Shown: one piece after another, positions 34,313 through 42,083 of the stretch
Numbering within the stretch: the first letter of the stretch is position 1
Layout of the letters: every line of letters starts with the position of its first letter
Source: an uncultured Hungatella sp.
GTDB lineage: Bacteria; Bacillota; Clostridia; Lachnospirales; Lachnospiraceae
Length of the DNA stretch: 51,034 nucleotides
Direction: 5' to 3'
Assembly (NCBI GenBank): GCA_910577935.1
Contig: CAJTOT010000005.1
Location: 37,991 to 89,024, forward strand
Program-made: the position numbers and the translations under genes
The notes under the pieces: model-generated
Databases searched by the model: none
What the model saw: the letters and a program-made list of their open reading frames with translations, nothing else
Told to the model about the DNA's origin: nothing

Positions 34313-34717
34313 ATGAACGGATATAATCGTTATAAAGAAAAAAGCATTTACTCCATGTCCGGCGCAGAACAGCTGCTTCTTTTGTTTGACGAGACTATCA
34401 AACGTCTTACCAGGGCAGAGATCTCATTAGAGGAAAAAAATTATTCGGATTTTGAGGACTGCATAAACCGAGTGGTCAGAATTGTCCGCTATTTGATTGA
34501 TATACTGGATTTCGATCAGCCGATCAGCTGGGATCTGAAGAGAATCTATGATTATCTGATTTTTGACTTAAGCCGGGTGAAGGCTGGCCGTGAGAGAAGG
34601 CAAGATGAAATAGGGCGTATCCGCCACATTCTTTCCGAACTGAGAGAAGGATTTGATGGGGCCAGCAGGAAGGTCAATGATATGCACATAGCCAAGGTTA
34701 AGGAAGTAAGGGGATAA
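34313..34717 (+). CDS. fliS: Flagellin export chaperone FliS
   Basis: A 134-residue helical chaperone that keeps flagellin unpolymerised. It has YNRYKEKSIYSMSGAEQLLLLFDETIKRL at the start, the family signature, and a four-helix body (DQPISWDLKRIYDYLIFDLSRV). AAAGGAAGGA precedes ATG 34313; the frame is open upstream but that region contains the hairpin. The flagellin gene itself is not in this window. Confidence 0.9.
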   Translation: MNGYNRYKEKSIYSMSGAEQLLLLFDETIKRLTRAEISLEEKNYSDFEDCINRVVRIVRYLIDILDFDQPISWDLKRIYDYLIFDLSRVKAGRERRQDEIGRIRHILSELREGFDGASRKVNDMHIAKVKEVRG

Positions 34718-34734
34718 GAAGGGATACCGGGCAT

Positions 34735-35145
34735 ATGGAAGTGAACACAGAGAAGGTTATGGTTCTTCTTCAGAGAAGATACAACGCGGTGCGGGAATTG
34801 GACAGACTGACAAAGGAGCTGGAACAGTGCATCGGCCGCAATGACAGTATTTCTGCTGCCATGGTTCTCCAGCTTCGGGGGGATGAGATGGGGAAGATAG
34901 AAGCCTGCATGGAAGAGATATGGCAGATGGGGGAGAGCAGCAGGGAAAATTATGAGTATCTTCAAGGTCTTGTTGCTTCGGAACTGGGTGAGGCCCAGGG
35001 AAAGACCCCGGAGGAGAAAAAGATTTTTGAGATCAGGCGGAAGACAGAGGATGTACTGGAAGGCCTCCGTGAGATGGACGAGAGGCTGAACCGGAAACTG
35101 GCCATGGGAAAGGCTCATTACAAGAACCAGACAGCAGCCAGGTAA
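34735..35145 (+). CDS. Small helical protein after fliS, FliT-like
   Basis: A 136-residue, almost entirely helical, charged protein (LLQRRYNAVRELDRLTKELEQCIGR; ETEDVLEGLREMDERLNRKL-like end). By position after fliD and fliS, size and heptad pattern it is probably the FliT-type export chaperone for FliD, but the sequence is too divergent to name with certainty. AGAAGGGAT precedes the ATG. It could also be a FlgN-like chaperone. Confidence 0.55.
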   Translation: MEVNTEKVMVLLQRRYNAVRELDRLTKELEQCIGRNDSISAAMVLQLRGDEMGKIEACMEEIWQMGESSRENYEYLQGLVASELGEAQGKTPEEKKIFEIRRKTEDVLEGLREMDERLNRKLAMGKAHYKNQTAAR

Positions 35146-35176
35146 TGCCTACATTAATTATGAAAAAGAGAAAAAT

Positions 35177-36349
35177 ATGAATCGTTTATTGTTTGAAGGA
35201 CGTTCTCTTGTAGGAATTGTATCATCGGTTATACGTCAGGATGACCGCCAGGTTTCGTATAATCGTCTGGACTGGGAGAGAATGTATCGCCTGTCGGATT
35301 ACCACAAAGTGGCAAATATTGTATATATCGGACTTCTGGGTTACAGGGAAACGGTGCCGGATAAATGGCGGGACCGTTTCTTTAAGCGTTATCAGGAGTC
35401 TTTACAGTTTGGAGAACACTGCGGAGAGTCATTTCAGGAAGTGCTGACATGGCTGGATATGAGAAAGATTTCCTGTACGATTCTGACTTCCGAGTCGGTT
35501 CGGGGATTATACAGGCTTTCCGAGACAGCAGACATCGGACCTGTCCAGATATTTATGGACGAGGAAAAATATTATCTGGCAAAGGGATATCTGGTGGATC
35601 TGGGATATGAGACAGATGAAACCTACAATGGATTTGGGGAGAGGATGAGGAAGGTGTCCGGCATCCCCATTATCTTGTATCACAAACTGCCCTTCAGGAC
35701 TTCCAAATACACCAAAAATATGGTTAAGATACTGGAGTCGGCCCAGATCAAGGAGCCTTATGAGAATATCTGGATGCTTCCGCCGGAGAGCGAATTTTTG
35801 TACCGTATGGCCGGCGCGGCATATCGATATGTCACAGATGAGCTGACTGTCAGGGAAGTACTGGAGCTTCTCCTGTGTCACAGAGCCTGGAAAGAGGAGA
35901 TAGACGAAGACGCTCTGTGGAAAAGGCTGGCTGAGTTCAGGATTGACGGCCTGGCTGAGAAGATTCTGGAGCTTGCCTACATGTGGTTTGGCGAGAAGAC
36001 AGACACCTTCCTCATAAGCCGGGCTGATGACACGGTTGTCTATGATATCCTGGAAGAAAGGCTTCTGAGCAGAGGAATTGTCAACCGTGAAAATGACGAG
36101 CAGGCTTTGAAGCTGCAGAGCCTTGTTGACAAGGAGATTGAGAAAGAAAAGAAGGCAGAAGGGAAGGATATCAAGCGGGAAAAGAGGGATCAGCGCTATA
36201 CCGAGATGAAGCGGAAGCTGAGTTGGATATTTCCCGATTTCCATTACATGTCTTCCATATATCCCGTGTTGGAAAAGCTCCCGGTGCTTCTGCCGCTGTA
36301 CTGGGTTATCAGAGGTCTCAGGCTGCTGTGGAGAAGTTTAAGAGGGTAG
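35177..36349 (+). CDS. Predicted nucleotidyltransferase-family protein (NTP_transf_5-like)
   Basis: A 390-residue soluble protein resembling the family of uncharacterised nucleotidyltransferases often found in polysaccharide loci: an N-terminal helical region (DWERMYRLSDYHKVANIVYIGLLGY), the fold around GVRGL-like SVRGLYRLSETADIGPVQIFMDEE, LGYETDETYNGFGERMRK and an inner helical part. A basic Lys/Glu coil (about 325-345) precedes a hydrophobic C-terminal segment (VLEKLPVLLPLYWVIRGLRLLW) that may bind the membrane. Its link to motility is position only; modification of a flagellar component is a guess. It ends 36 bases before a terminator. Confidence 0.55.
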   Translation: MNRLLFEGRSLVGIVSSVIRQDDRQVSYNRLDWERMYRLSDYHKVANIVYIGLLGYRETVPDKWRDRFFKRYQESLQFGEHCGESFQEVLTWLDMRKISCTILTSESVRGLYRLSETADIGPVQIFMDEEKYYLAKGYLVDLGYETDETYNGFGERMRKVSGIPIILYHKLPFRTSKYTKNMVKILESAQIKEPYENIWMLPPESEFLYRMAGAAYRYVTDELTVREVLELLLCHRAWKEEIDEDALWKRLAEFRIDGLAEKILELAYMWFGEKTDTFLISRADDTVVYDILEERLLSRGIVNRENDEQALKLQSLVDKEIEKEKKAEGKDIKREKRDQRYTEMKRKLSWIFPDFHYMSSIYPVLEKLPVLLPLYWVIRGLRLLWRSLRG

Positions 36350-36384
36350 AAGAAAGCAGAATAAAATCCGGAAGCAATATAAAT

Positions 36385-36410
36385 ACAGGGGAGCTCTTCA
36401 GCTCCCCTGT
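36385..36410. terminator. Convergent terminator
   Basis: A perfect 11-bp stem (36385-36395 with 36400-36410) with loop CTTC. It lies between the converging fliD operon (plus) and flgM-csrA operon (minus). U-runs are weak on both sides, so efficiency is uncertain. Confidence 0.8.
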
Positions 36411-36436
36411 TGTGATGCTGTTTTGAATCATAACAG

Positions 36437-36679
36437 TCAGACATCTTTAGGTTTATTGGTGTGAAGGAGGGATTGAAGTTTCCACACAGAACTGATATCA
36501 GGCGTAAGAGCCATCTTGTTAGTCTGCTCTGCTTCAGAAAGCTCCTCCCGGAGAATAGAAATCTGCTTCGGCGCGTCGATAGCCAGACGAACGCCGTCTG
36601 CCGCGCAATCAATAATGGTGATGCGGATATTTTCCCCAATCAGGAGACTTTCATTTTTTTTACGTCGTAGAATCAGCAT
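36437..36679 (-). CDS. csrA: Translational regulator CsrA
   Basis: RNA-binding repressor that, in Firmicutes, blocks flagellin translation until FliW removes it. The 80 residues begin MLILRRKKNESLLIGENIRITII and continue with VRLAIDAPKQISILREEL, both core family blocks. The C-terminal extension (from about residue 50) is longer than in enteric CsrA; such an extension is needed for FliW binding in Bacillus. The start overlaps the end of fliW by seven bases. Confidence 0.96.
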   Translation of the reverse strand: MLILRRKKNESLLIGENIRITIIDCAADGVRLAIDAPKQISILREELSEAEQTNKMALTPDISSVWKLQSLLHTNKPKDV

Positions 36680-37155
36680 ACCTCATCACTCCCGTCAGAA
36701 CCATCGTTTGAACTGGTTACAGATGGAAAAGAACCCAGCTTATGAACATATTCATAAGAAGTATTTTCCAAAATAATCTGAATACCGCACCGTGTCTTAG
36801 GATTGATCGCCAGAGGACATTTTAAATTCACCGTATTCTCCAGGTAATCATTCCGCACGACACAAATCGTATAATAAGAAAGTTCTCCGCTGTCTGTGAC
36901 CTCCAGGCAGGCGAGCTCCTCCGGAGTCAGCACAGGGGAATAGTCGGGACAGAGGAAGAAAGGATTGATCAAAACAAACACTACATTCGGGTCTTCCACT
37001 GACAGCATCAAAAGTATGGAATCGTCACCCTCCTCTTCGTTGATGCGAAGAAGAAGGTAACGGGTTAACTTTGGAAATCCGAAGAGTCCGTCAGTAAAAA
37101 CAATGAGATCCTCCGGCGAATATTCCACTGTACCATAATCTGTCTCTATTGTCAT
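36673..37155 (-). CDS. fliW: Flagellar assembly factor FliW
   Basis: Binds flagellin or CsrA, linking flagellin level to translation. The 160 residues include TIETDYGTVEYSPEDLIVFTDGLFGFPKLTRYLLL and FVLINPFFLCPDY, family signatures, and the FliW-type LKCPLAINPKTRCGIQIIL. ATG 37155 is chosen (AGGAG upstream); GTG 37167 overlaps the ribosome site. A Ser/Asp-rich tail follows residue 145. csrA follows with overlap. Confidence 0.95.
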   Translation of the reverse strand: MTIETDYGTVEYSPEDLIVFTDGLFGFPKLTRYLLLRINEEEGDDSILLMLSVEDPNVVFVLINPFFLCPDYSPVLTPEELACLEVTDSGELSYYTICVVRNDYLENTVNLKCPLAINPKTRCGIQIILENTSYEYVHKLGSFPSVTSSNDGSDGSDEVC

Positions 37156-37169
37156 ATAAGTAAACACTC

Positions 37170-37769
37170 CTATGTGGCCAGATTGACATTTCCTCCAGAA
37201 TCACCGTCTCTGGGAGGAACATAGTTAAAATCACCCAGATACTCCACATGCACCGACGGACGCTGGGTGATGATGGTCATTACCATGGGAGGAAGATAGG
37301 TCAGTTCTCCCTTGGCAACTCTCATTTCAAAAGCGCCTTTCTGGGCAGTGTAGGAAGTACCGCTTTCTACAGAGACATCCTGAACCTGAACCGGAGCCGG
37401 ATTGCTGACGGGCACTGCCGGAGCGGAATCCGAAGCAACGACAGGCGCAGATTCCGAAGCAGCAGATTCGGACGAAGGCGCAGACGCTTTCATCTGGGGC
37501 TGAACCTGGGGCTGGCGCGCAACAACCTTCTGGGCGGCAGACTCTTCCGGAACCTGAGAAGAAATATTCTTCTTGGAAAAGGTGTGATTGATTCTCTTGA
37601 TATCTTCGACAGAAATGCCCCCCTGCCCTGCGGAATTGCGCATCGACATCTGACGTGCCACGGCTTTTCTTCTTTCCATGTCCACATTCTGAGAGCTTAC
37701 CAATCGGGCATTCTGTGAAAAACGTACCATACGCATGGGCTCGGATGTAATTTTGATAAGCTGTTCCAT
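37170..37769 (-). CDS. DUF6470/YviE-like flagellar locus protein
   Basis: A 199-residue protein of unknown function in the place where yviE lies in Bacillus (between flgL and fliW). The N terminus (IKITSEPMRMVRFSQNARL) and the C-terminal strand-rich part (GAFEMRVAKGELTYLPPMVM, RPSVHVEYLGDFNYVPPRDG) look like that family, joined by an Ala/Ser/Pro-rich linker (about 85-140). There is no signal peptide. ATG 37769 follows AAAGGAGG; TTG 37775 overlaps the ribosome site spacing. Confidence 0.7.
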   Translation of the reverse strand: MEQLIKITSEPMRMVRFSQNARLVSSQNVDMERRKAVARQMSMRNSAGQGGISVEDIKRINHTFSKKNISSQVPEESAAQKVVARQPQVQPQMKASAPSSESAASESAPVVASDSAPAVPVSNPAPVQVQDVSVESGTSYTAQKGAFEMRVAKGELTYLPPMVMTIITQRPSVHVEYLGDFNYVPPRDGDSGGNVNLAT

Positions 37770-37807
37770 ACTCAAACCTCCTTTCTGTTAAAACCTTACA
37801 ATATATT

Positions 37808-38995
37808 CTAACCCACAAAATCAAACAGAGAAGAACCCATGAGCTTTGAACCTACCTGAAGGGCAGCGTTGTAAGCGTAATTGTTGTTGTACATCTCCAT
37901 GATGGACTCATAGGGATCGGCGCCCAGCTTATCCTTGTACTGTACCTTCAGGGAATTCATGAGATCCCCAAGGCGGTCATCCATATCATCGATGAGACGA
38001 TACTTGTTGCCCAGATCCGCGTAGAAGCTGCTGAGTGAATGCTCAGTGACTGTCATGTCCGTGATCGTGTTGCTGAGAACCTGGTTCATCTCGCCTCTGT
38101 CGGTCTTGCCGCTCTCCAGGTACTTGCCGATAGCCTGGACGGAACGGCCGATGAGGGCTAAGGGGCTGCTGTTGAGGTAGTGCATGACATCGTTGCCCTC
38201 AGAATCAGTATAGATGCCATTAGCATCTTTCTTCCAAGTGCGGATTGCGTCGGAAGTTATACCAGTTAAAACATTCATGCCTCCGGTATAAGTATCCAGA
38301 AGGGTGGTTTTATCCTGTATGGAACCATATCCGATATCCACGCGGCCTTGCTCGCTCATGGCTTTTACCAAATCCTCCATGGTGCCCAGCACGTTATCTG
38401 CCGGATTAGCCGGCGGATTGCCATCTTTATCTTTTGCTAATAACTTATATCCATAGGAACCATCAGCGTCTTGACTTAATTCCATCTGAAATTCTGTCGG
38501 CTCATCATCGCCGGAAAACTTATGCCGGTAAGTCAGCACCGAACCGTCCTCACTGAGGGAGAACGGAGGGGTGGAGACATCGTTGCCTCCGTAGACATAA
38601 AAGTTCTCGTACTGTGTGTTCAGTGTGTTGACAATCTCATGCATCTCCTGAAGGAGGGCGGACTTTGTGGTATCCAGAGCCGTATCGGTAGTAGTGGCCG
38701 TGTTGGCGTACTGGACATTATTCTTTGCCTCCGAGAGGAGGCTCTGAATATTCCGCACGCCCAGCTCCTGCTGATAGACACGATTCTGCACATCCTTCAG
38801 CAGAGTCTTTTTGGTCTCGAAATCCTGATACTGATTGTCTAACCGCTTGCCCTCATAGTAGGCGAGGGGATTCTCGGCGGCGCTTTCATACAGCTCACCG
38901 CTGGAAATCTTGTTCATGCTCTTGTTCAGAGCAAGGTGAACAGAATTCACAGAAGTGGTAAAATTTCTATAGGTTGACGCATTGGTAACACGCAT
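37808..38995 (-). CDS. flgL: Hook-filament junction protein FlgL
   Basis: Second junction protein between hook and filament. The 395 residues have the flagellin-like N terminus (MRVTNASTYRNFTTSVNSVHLALNKSMNKISSGELYESAAENP) and C terminus (LKVQYKDKLGADPYESIMEMYNNNYAYNAALQVGSKLMGSSLFDFVG). The middle is longer than usual and bases about 38220-38520 are A/T-rich. GGAGG precedes the ATG by nine bases. Located directly after flgK. Confidence 0.95.
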   Translation of the reverse strand: MRVTNASTYRNFTTSVNSVHLALNKSMNKISSGELYESAAENPLAYYEGKRLDNQYQDFETKKTLLKDVQNRVYQQELGVRNIQSLLSEAKNNVQYANTATTTDTALDTTKSALLQEMHEIVNTLNTQYENFYVYGGNDVSTPPFSLSEDGSVLTYRHKFSGDDEPTEFQMELSQDADGSYGYKLLAKDKDGNPPANPADNVLGTMEDLVKAMSEQGRVDIGYGSIQDKTTLLDTYTGGMNVLTGITSDAIRTWKKDANGIYTDSEGNDVMHYLNSSPLALIGRSVQAIGKYLESGKTDRGEMNQVLSNTITDMTVTEHSLSSFYADLGNKYRLIDDMDDRLGDLMNSLKVQYKDKLGADPYESIMEMYNNNYAYNAALQVGSKLMGSSLFDFVG

Positions 38996-39034
38996 GTAAA
39001 AATACCTCCATGTATAATATAAACTAACCGGTCA

Positions 39035-40843
39035 TTATCTTCCCACAAGGCCGGTGCCGTTGATCAGGGTGTTCAGCGCCTCGTCCAGCGTGGTCATAAG
39101 ACGGGAGGAGGCGCTGTAAGCCGACATGTACATCATCATGTTGGACGCCTCTTCGTCCAGGCTGACGCCTGAAACGGAATCACGGGAGTTCTGGATGCCG
39201 TTGAGCACTGTCACGTTGTTCTTTAAGACAACTTGATTGCTGTAGGAATCATTGGCATGGACAGTGGAAACGTGAGTCATAAAGTTAGCGAAGGAGTTGC
39301 CGTTCAGATCTATATCTTTCAGTATCGGATCCTTATTGGAATCAAGGATTATCTCGCCCTTACCATCGGAAAAACCACTATATGGATAAGTAGCCTCCAT
39401 GGCTTCCTTCATGAGCAACACAGTATCTGTGGCATTGTCACCTTTGGAGTTGACATGGACATCTCCGTTAACCCATTTTAAATTGATGCCGATGTTGGCA
39501 GCGGTAATAGACGCTATCTGCCCAGTGTCTTTATTAACTAACAAATTTTGTACAGGATCCTTATCCCCATTATAAACATTATTTAATGTGTTCATGACCT
39601 CCGCAAAAGAACCAGCCAGCCGATCCAGCTCATTCATATAGTAGTCATAACCCTTTACATCGCTGAGGCCGTCGGTCTTCCCGTCCTTCCACAGCATGTC
39701 AAGACTGGACTGGATGGAACCGCTTGAGAACTGGACAGTTGCTGCAGGTGTAGTGCCGGCGGCAGGTATAACGCCGATCTCCACAACAGCATTTCCCTTC
39801 ACCGAGCCATCGGAGTTAAGATTATAAAACTCAAGCTTAACGTCACCAGGATCTCCGCCCGGACTTAGGATATCAGCACTGTTGGGGATTTTCACTTTCA
39901 TGTGGTTCTCTTCCCCGATGCCCTCCGTGCCGTTGATGAGGTCAAGAGTCTGCCGATTACCATCTTTATCAATGTACTCCGCTTTTACATACAGATCATC
40001 CGGCCAGTCTTTCTTTGCGATAGGGCGCCCGGCGCTGTCCACATGATATATCTCGGACAGGTCTTCTTCTGCAGGTGTGCCATTCTCTCCCGTACCATTC
40101 TTAATTCCGTCATGATCCCTATCTTTTTTATAAGTAACCTCAATGGGAATATAACTTGCCAGCTCATCCAACAGCACGTTCCGCTCATCCATCAGCTCCA
40201 GGCTGGGCTGGCCGTGGATCTGGTTCTGCTTGATCTGGCGGTTGAGGGAGCCGATCTGCTGAAGGATATCGTTTACCTTCTGAACGGCGCCCTGCTCGCT
40301 GGTGCCGGTTCCGTCCAAACGGTTGTACTCCTCCATCTTGGCCTGCTCGATATCCCTGGCGCTCTGGTTCAGCAGGTTGGTCAGAGCCTGCATCCTGGTG
40401 CGCAGTTCCGCCTCATAGATGGGGTCATTGACCTTGCCCAGATCGTGCATGTTGGTCAGGGTGGACTGGATATCGTTGAAGGCGTTGGTAATGCCTGTTA
40501 TGTGAGATTCGTCCAGGAAGGTGGCCAGCCGGTCCAGGGAAGTCTGCATGGCGTTGCTGTAGCCTGACTTCTGCATCTGATTCCTGTACTGGGCATCCAG
40601 AAACGGATCACGAATCTGAGTGACGGTGTCCATGGACACGCCGAATCCCACGGAAATCTCCGAACCGTTCATGTAGTGGGAGATGGGATGGGTGTAGTTT
40701 AAACTGGACACCTGAAGCTGCTGTCTGGTGTAGCCGGCAGTGTTCATGTTGGACAGGTTCTGCCCTGTGATGTCAAGCCGCTTCTGGTTGGCCTGCAGAG
40801 CAGAGAGCGCTGTGCCGAAACCGGCGAAGGTTGCTCTAACCAT
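39035..40843 (-). CDS. flgK: Hook-filament junction protein FlgK
   Basis: First junction protein. The 602 residues start VRATFAGFGTALSALQANQKRLDITGQNLSNMNTAGYTRQQ (family signature) and end with SLDEEASNMMMYMSAYSASSRLMTTLDEALNTLING. ATG 40843 is chosen; it has GGAGG eight bases upstream, whereas the in-frame TTG at 40858 covers that site. Two central stretches (about 39290-39600 and 39750-40140) are A/T-rich and variable-looking. FlgN is its likely chaperone. Confidence 0.96.
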   Translation of the reverse strand: MVRATFAGFGTALSALQANQKRLDITGQNLSNMNTAGYTRQQLQVSSLNYTHPISHYMNGSEISVGFGVSMDTVTQIRDPFLDAQYRNQMQKSGYSNAMQTSLDRLATFLDESHITGITNAFNDIQSTLTNMHDLGKVNDPIYEAELRTRMQALTNLLNQSARDIEQAKMEEYNRLDGTGTSEQGAVQKVNDILQQIGSLNRQIKQNQIHGQPSLELMDERNVLLDELASYIPIEVTYKKDRDHDGIKNGTGENGTPAEEDLSEIYHVDSAGRPIAKKDWPDDLYVKAEYIDKDGNRQTLDLINGTEGIGEENHMKVKIPNSADILSPGGDPGDVKLEFYNLNSDGSVKGNAVVEIGVIPAAGTTPAATVQFSSGSIQSSLDMLWKDGKTDGLSDVKGYDYYMNELDRLAGSFAEVMNTLNNVYNGDKDPVQNLLVNKDTGQIASITAANIGINLKWVNGDVHVNSKGDNATDTVLLMKEAMEATYPYSGFSDGKGEIILDSNKDPILKDIDLNGNSFANFMTHVSTVHANDSYSNQVVLKNNVTVLNGIQNSRDSVSGVSLDEEASNMMMYMSAYSASSRLMTTLDEALNTLINGTGLVGR

Positions 40844-40941
40844 ATGTGTATCCTCCAAGTATTTCTTCTATTAAAATTGAAAATATGTTGCTGCAACATA
40901 AATCATCAGCCCAGGGCTGATGACAGGAACGGCGTCAGGTG

Positions 40942-41424
40942 TCAGACGTAAGTATCCCTCATCTTGAGATGAGGCGGGGTCTTGGGGCTGACACTGCCCG
41001 CGCTGTTGTAGGAACCGCCCTGCTGCCGCGCGATGGCGGTCTCGATCTCGTGGATTCGGACTTTGATAATCTGTTCCGACGACCTGCGGGAATCGCCCAG
41101 CCGCTTCAGCTGCCGCTCCAGCTCGGTGAACAGGGGAGTCAGAACCTCCTTCTCGCCGGGTTCGGCCTTCTCCAGAATCTGCCGGAACGTGAGAGATTCC
41201 CAGCCCAGCGCCTTGGCGCGGCGGACCCTGTGCTGTTCCAAACCTCTCAGCTTCAGGATCTGAGCCTGCTCCTTTTGAATAATGCCGTCAAGAAGTTCGT
41301 GACGCTTCTGGGAGGCTGCCTGGGCTTTGTGATCCTCCACCTGGGCGATGTCGCCGGCCAGAACGGTCAGGTCTTTGATGACGGCAATAAAATTGTCCAA
41401 TAATTCTTGTCTGTCGTGATTCAT
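40942..41424 (-). CDS. flgN: Flagellar export chaperone FlgN
   Basis: A 160-residue helical chaperone for FlgK and FlgL. Features are a long charged helix in the first 110 residues (ELLDNFIAVIKDLTVLAGDIAQVEDHKAQA; GLEQHRVRRAKALGWESLTF) and a C-terminal tail with SYNSAGSVSPKTPPHLKMRDTYV. AAAGGAG precedes the ATG. The order flgM-flgN-flgK-flgL matches Bacillus and enterics. Confidence 0.9.
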   Translation of the reverse strand: MNHDRQELLDNFIAVIKDLTVLAGDIAQVEDHKAQAASQKRHELLDGIIQKEQAQILKLRGLEQHRVRRAKALGWESLTFRQILEKAEPGEKEVLTPLFTELERQLKRLGDSRRSSEQIIKVRIHEIETAIARQQGGSYNSAGSVSPKTPPHLKMRDTYV

Positions 41425-41467
41425 AAATCAACAGGCTCCTTTCTGACAACGATCCGATGGCGAACCG

Positions 41468-41761
41468 TCAGCCCAGCCCCAGCATCCGTCCGGCGATGCG
41501 CTGGGAATCCGGCGCATAGGAGCCATCGGCGATTCTGCTCCCCAGCTCCTGGACGCGTTCCTGGCTGACGCTTCCCAGCTGGGCGGCGGTTCTGCGGGCC
41601 AGCATCCGGGCGAAGGTCTCATCGTCGTCCGCGGCGGAAGCCCTGCGGATATTCACGGTATCATAATCGCCCCTGGCCTTCTGCGGCTGAGGCGCGCGTC
41701 TCGACTGTACTGGAACCGATGGACGGTAAGAGGTGTTCATTGCTTGAAATGTAATGTTCAT
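41468..41761 (-). CDS. flgM: Anti-sigma-28 factor FlgM
   Basis: Inhibitor of sigma-28, exported when the hook is finished. The 97 residues have a disordered N-terminal half and the sigma-binding C-terminal half (VQELGSRIADGSYAPDSQRIAGRMLG; family pattern I-x-x-G-x-Y-x-x-D-x-x-x-I-A). ATG 41761 follows GGGAGGTCA; a longer open frame exists upstream but the sigma-28-like promoter (41823-41850) is inside it, so the short form is right. Head of the flgM-csrA operon, an autoregulatory loop. Confidence 0.93.
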   Translation of the reverse strand: MNITFQAMNTSYRPSVPVQSRRAPQPQKARGDYDTVNIRRASAADDDETFARMLARRTAAQLGSVSQERVQELGSRIADGSYAPDSQRIAGRMLGLG

Positions 41762-41822
41762 AAGTGACCTCCCTTCTGAAAAACTAGCACACATAAACAT
41801 TATGCACCTACTATATTGATAC

Positions 41823-41850
41823 ATATCGGCATTTTTTAAACAAAGATAAG
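41823..41850 (-). promoter_or_regulatory. Sigma-D (sigma-28) type promoter of flgM operon
   Basis: Read on the minus strand: CTTATCTTT, 11 bases, GCCGATAT (41830-41823). The -10 box equals the sigma-28 consensus. It is 62 bases before the flgM ATG. Same spacing as at 1904-1930. Confidence 0.75.
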
Positions 41851-41906
41851 CGCAATGCCCCGTGATTTTTTCAGAAAGCCGTAAAAATAAAGTAAATTTA
41901 TTTCCC

Positions 41907-41958
41907 TTGTGCAAAAAGAGAAAAAATTGTATAATGAAAAAAGCACGAGTGCCGATAT
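41907..41958 (+). promoter_or_regulatory. Overlapping sigma-A and sigma-28 promoters
   Basis: Sigma-A: TTGTGC (41907-41912), 17 bases, TATAAT (41930-41935). Sigma-28: TAAT (41932-41935), 15 bases, GCCGATAT (41951-41958). The two share bases 41932-41935. They serve the plus-strand operon from 42084, and face away from the flgM promoter about 80 bases away. Confidence 0.7.
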
Positions 41959-41995
41959 ATAAATATTATGATGTTGGGGTCAAAAGTTTTTTTGC

Positions 41996-42020
41996 CCCCT
42001 GATGCCCGCTCTGTCAGGGG
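41996..42020 (+). other. Leader hairpin before the FliK-like gene
   Basis: CCCCTGA (41996-42002) and TCAGGGG (42014-42020) pair perfectly with an 11-base loop. No T-run follows, so it is not a clear terminator. It lies in the 125-base leader after the sigma-28 -10 box; the remaining leader ends with GTTGGGGGG before ATG 42084. Confidence 0.5.
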
Positions 42021-42083
42021 TACGGATTATGCGGCGCCCGGGCAGAAGCGTTTTTATAAAGAAGTTGGGGGGTTATAGGATAT

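Noticed and set aside
41762..41914. Longer FlgM starting further upstream
   Set aside because: The sigma-28-type promoter lies inside this extension and ATG 41761 has a strong ribosome site.
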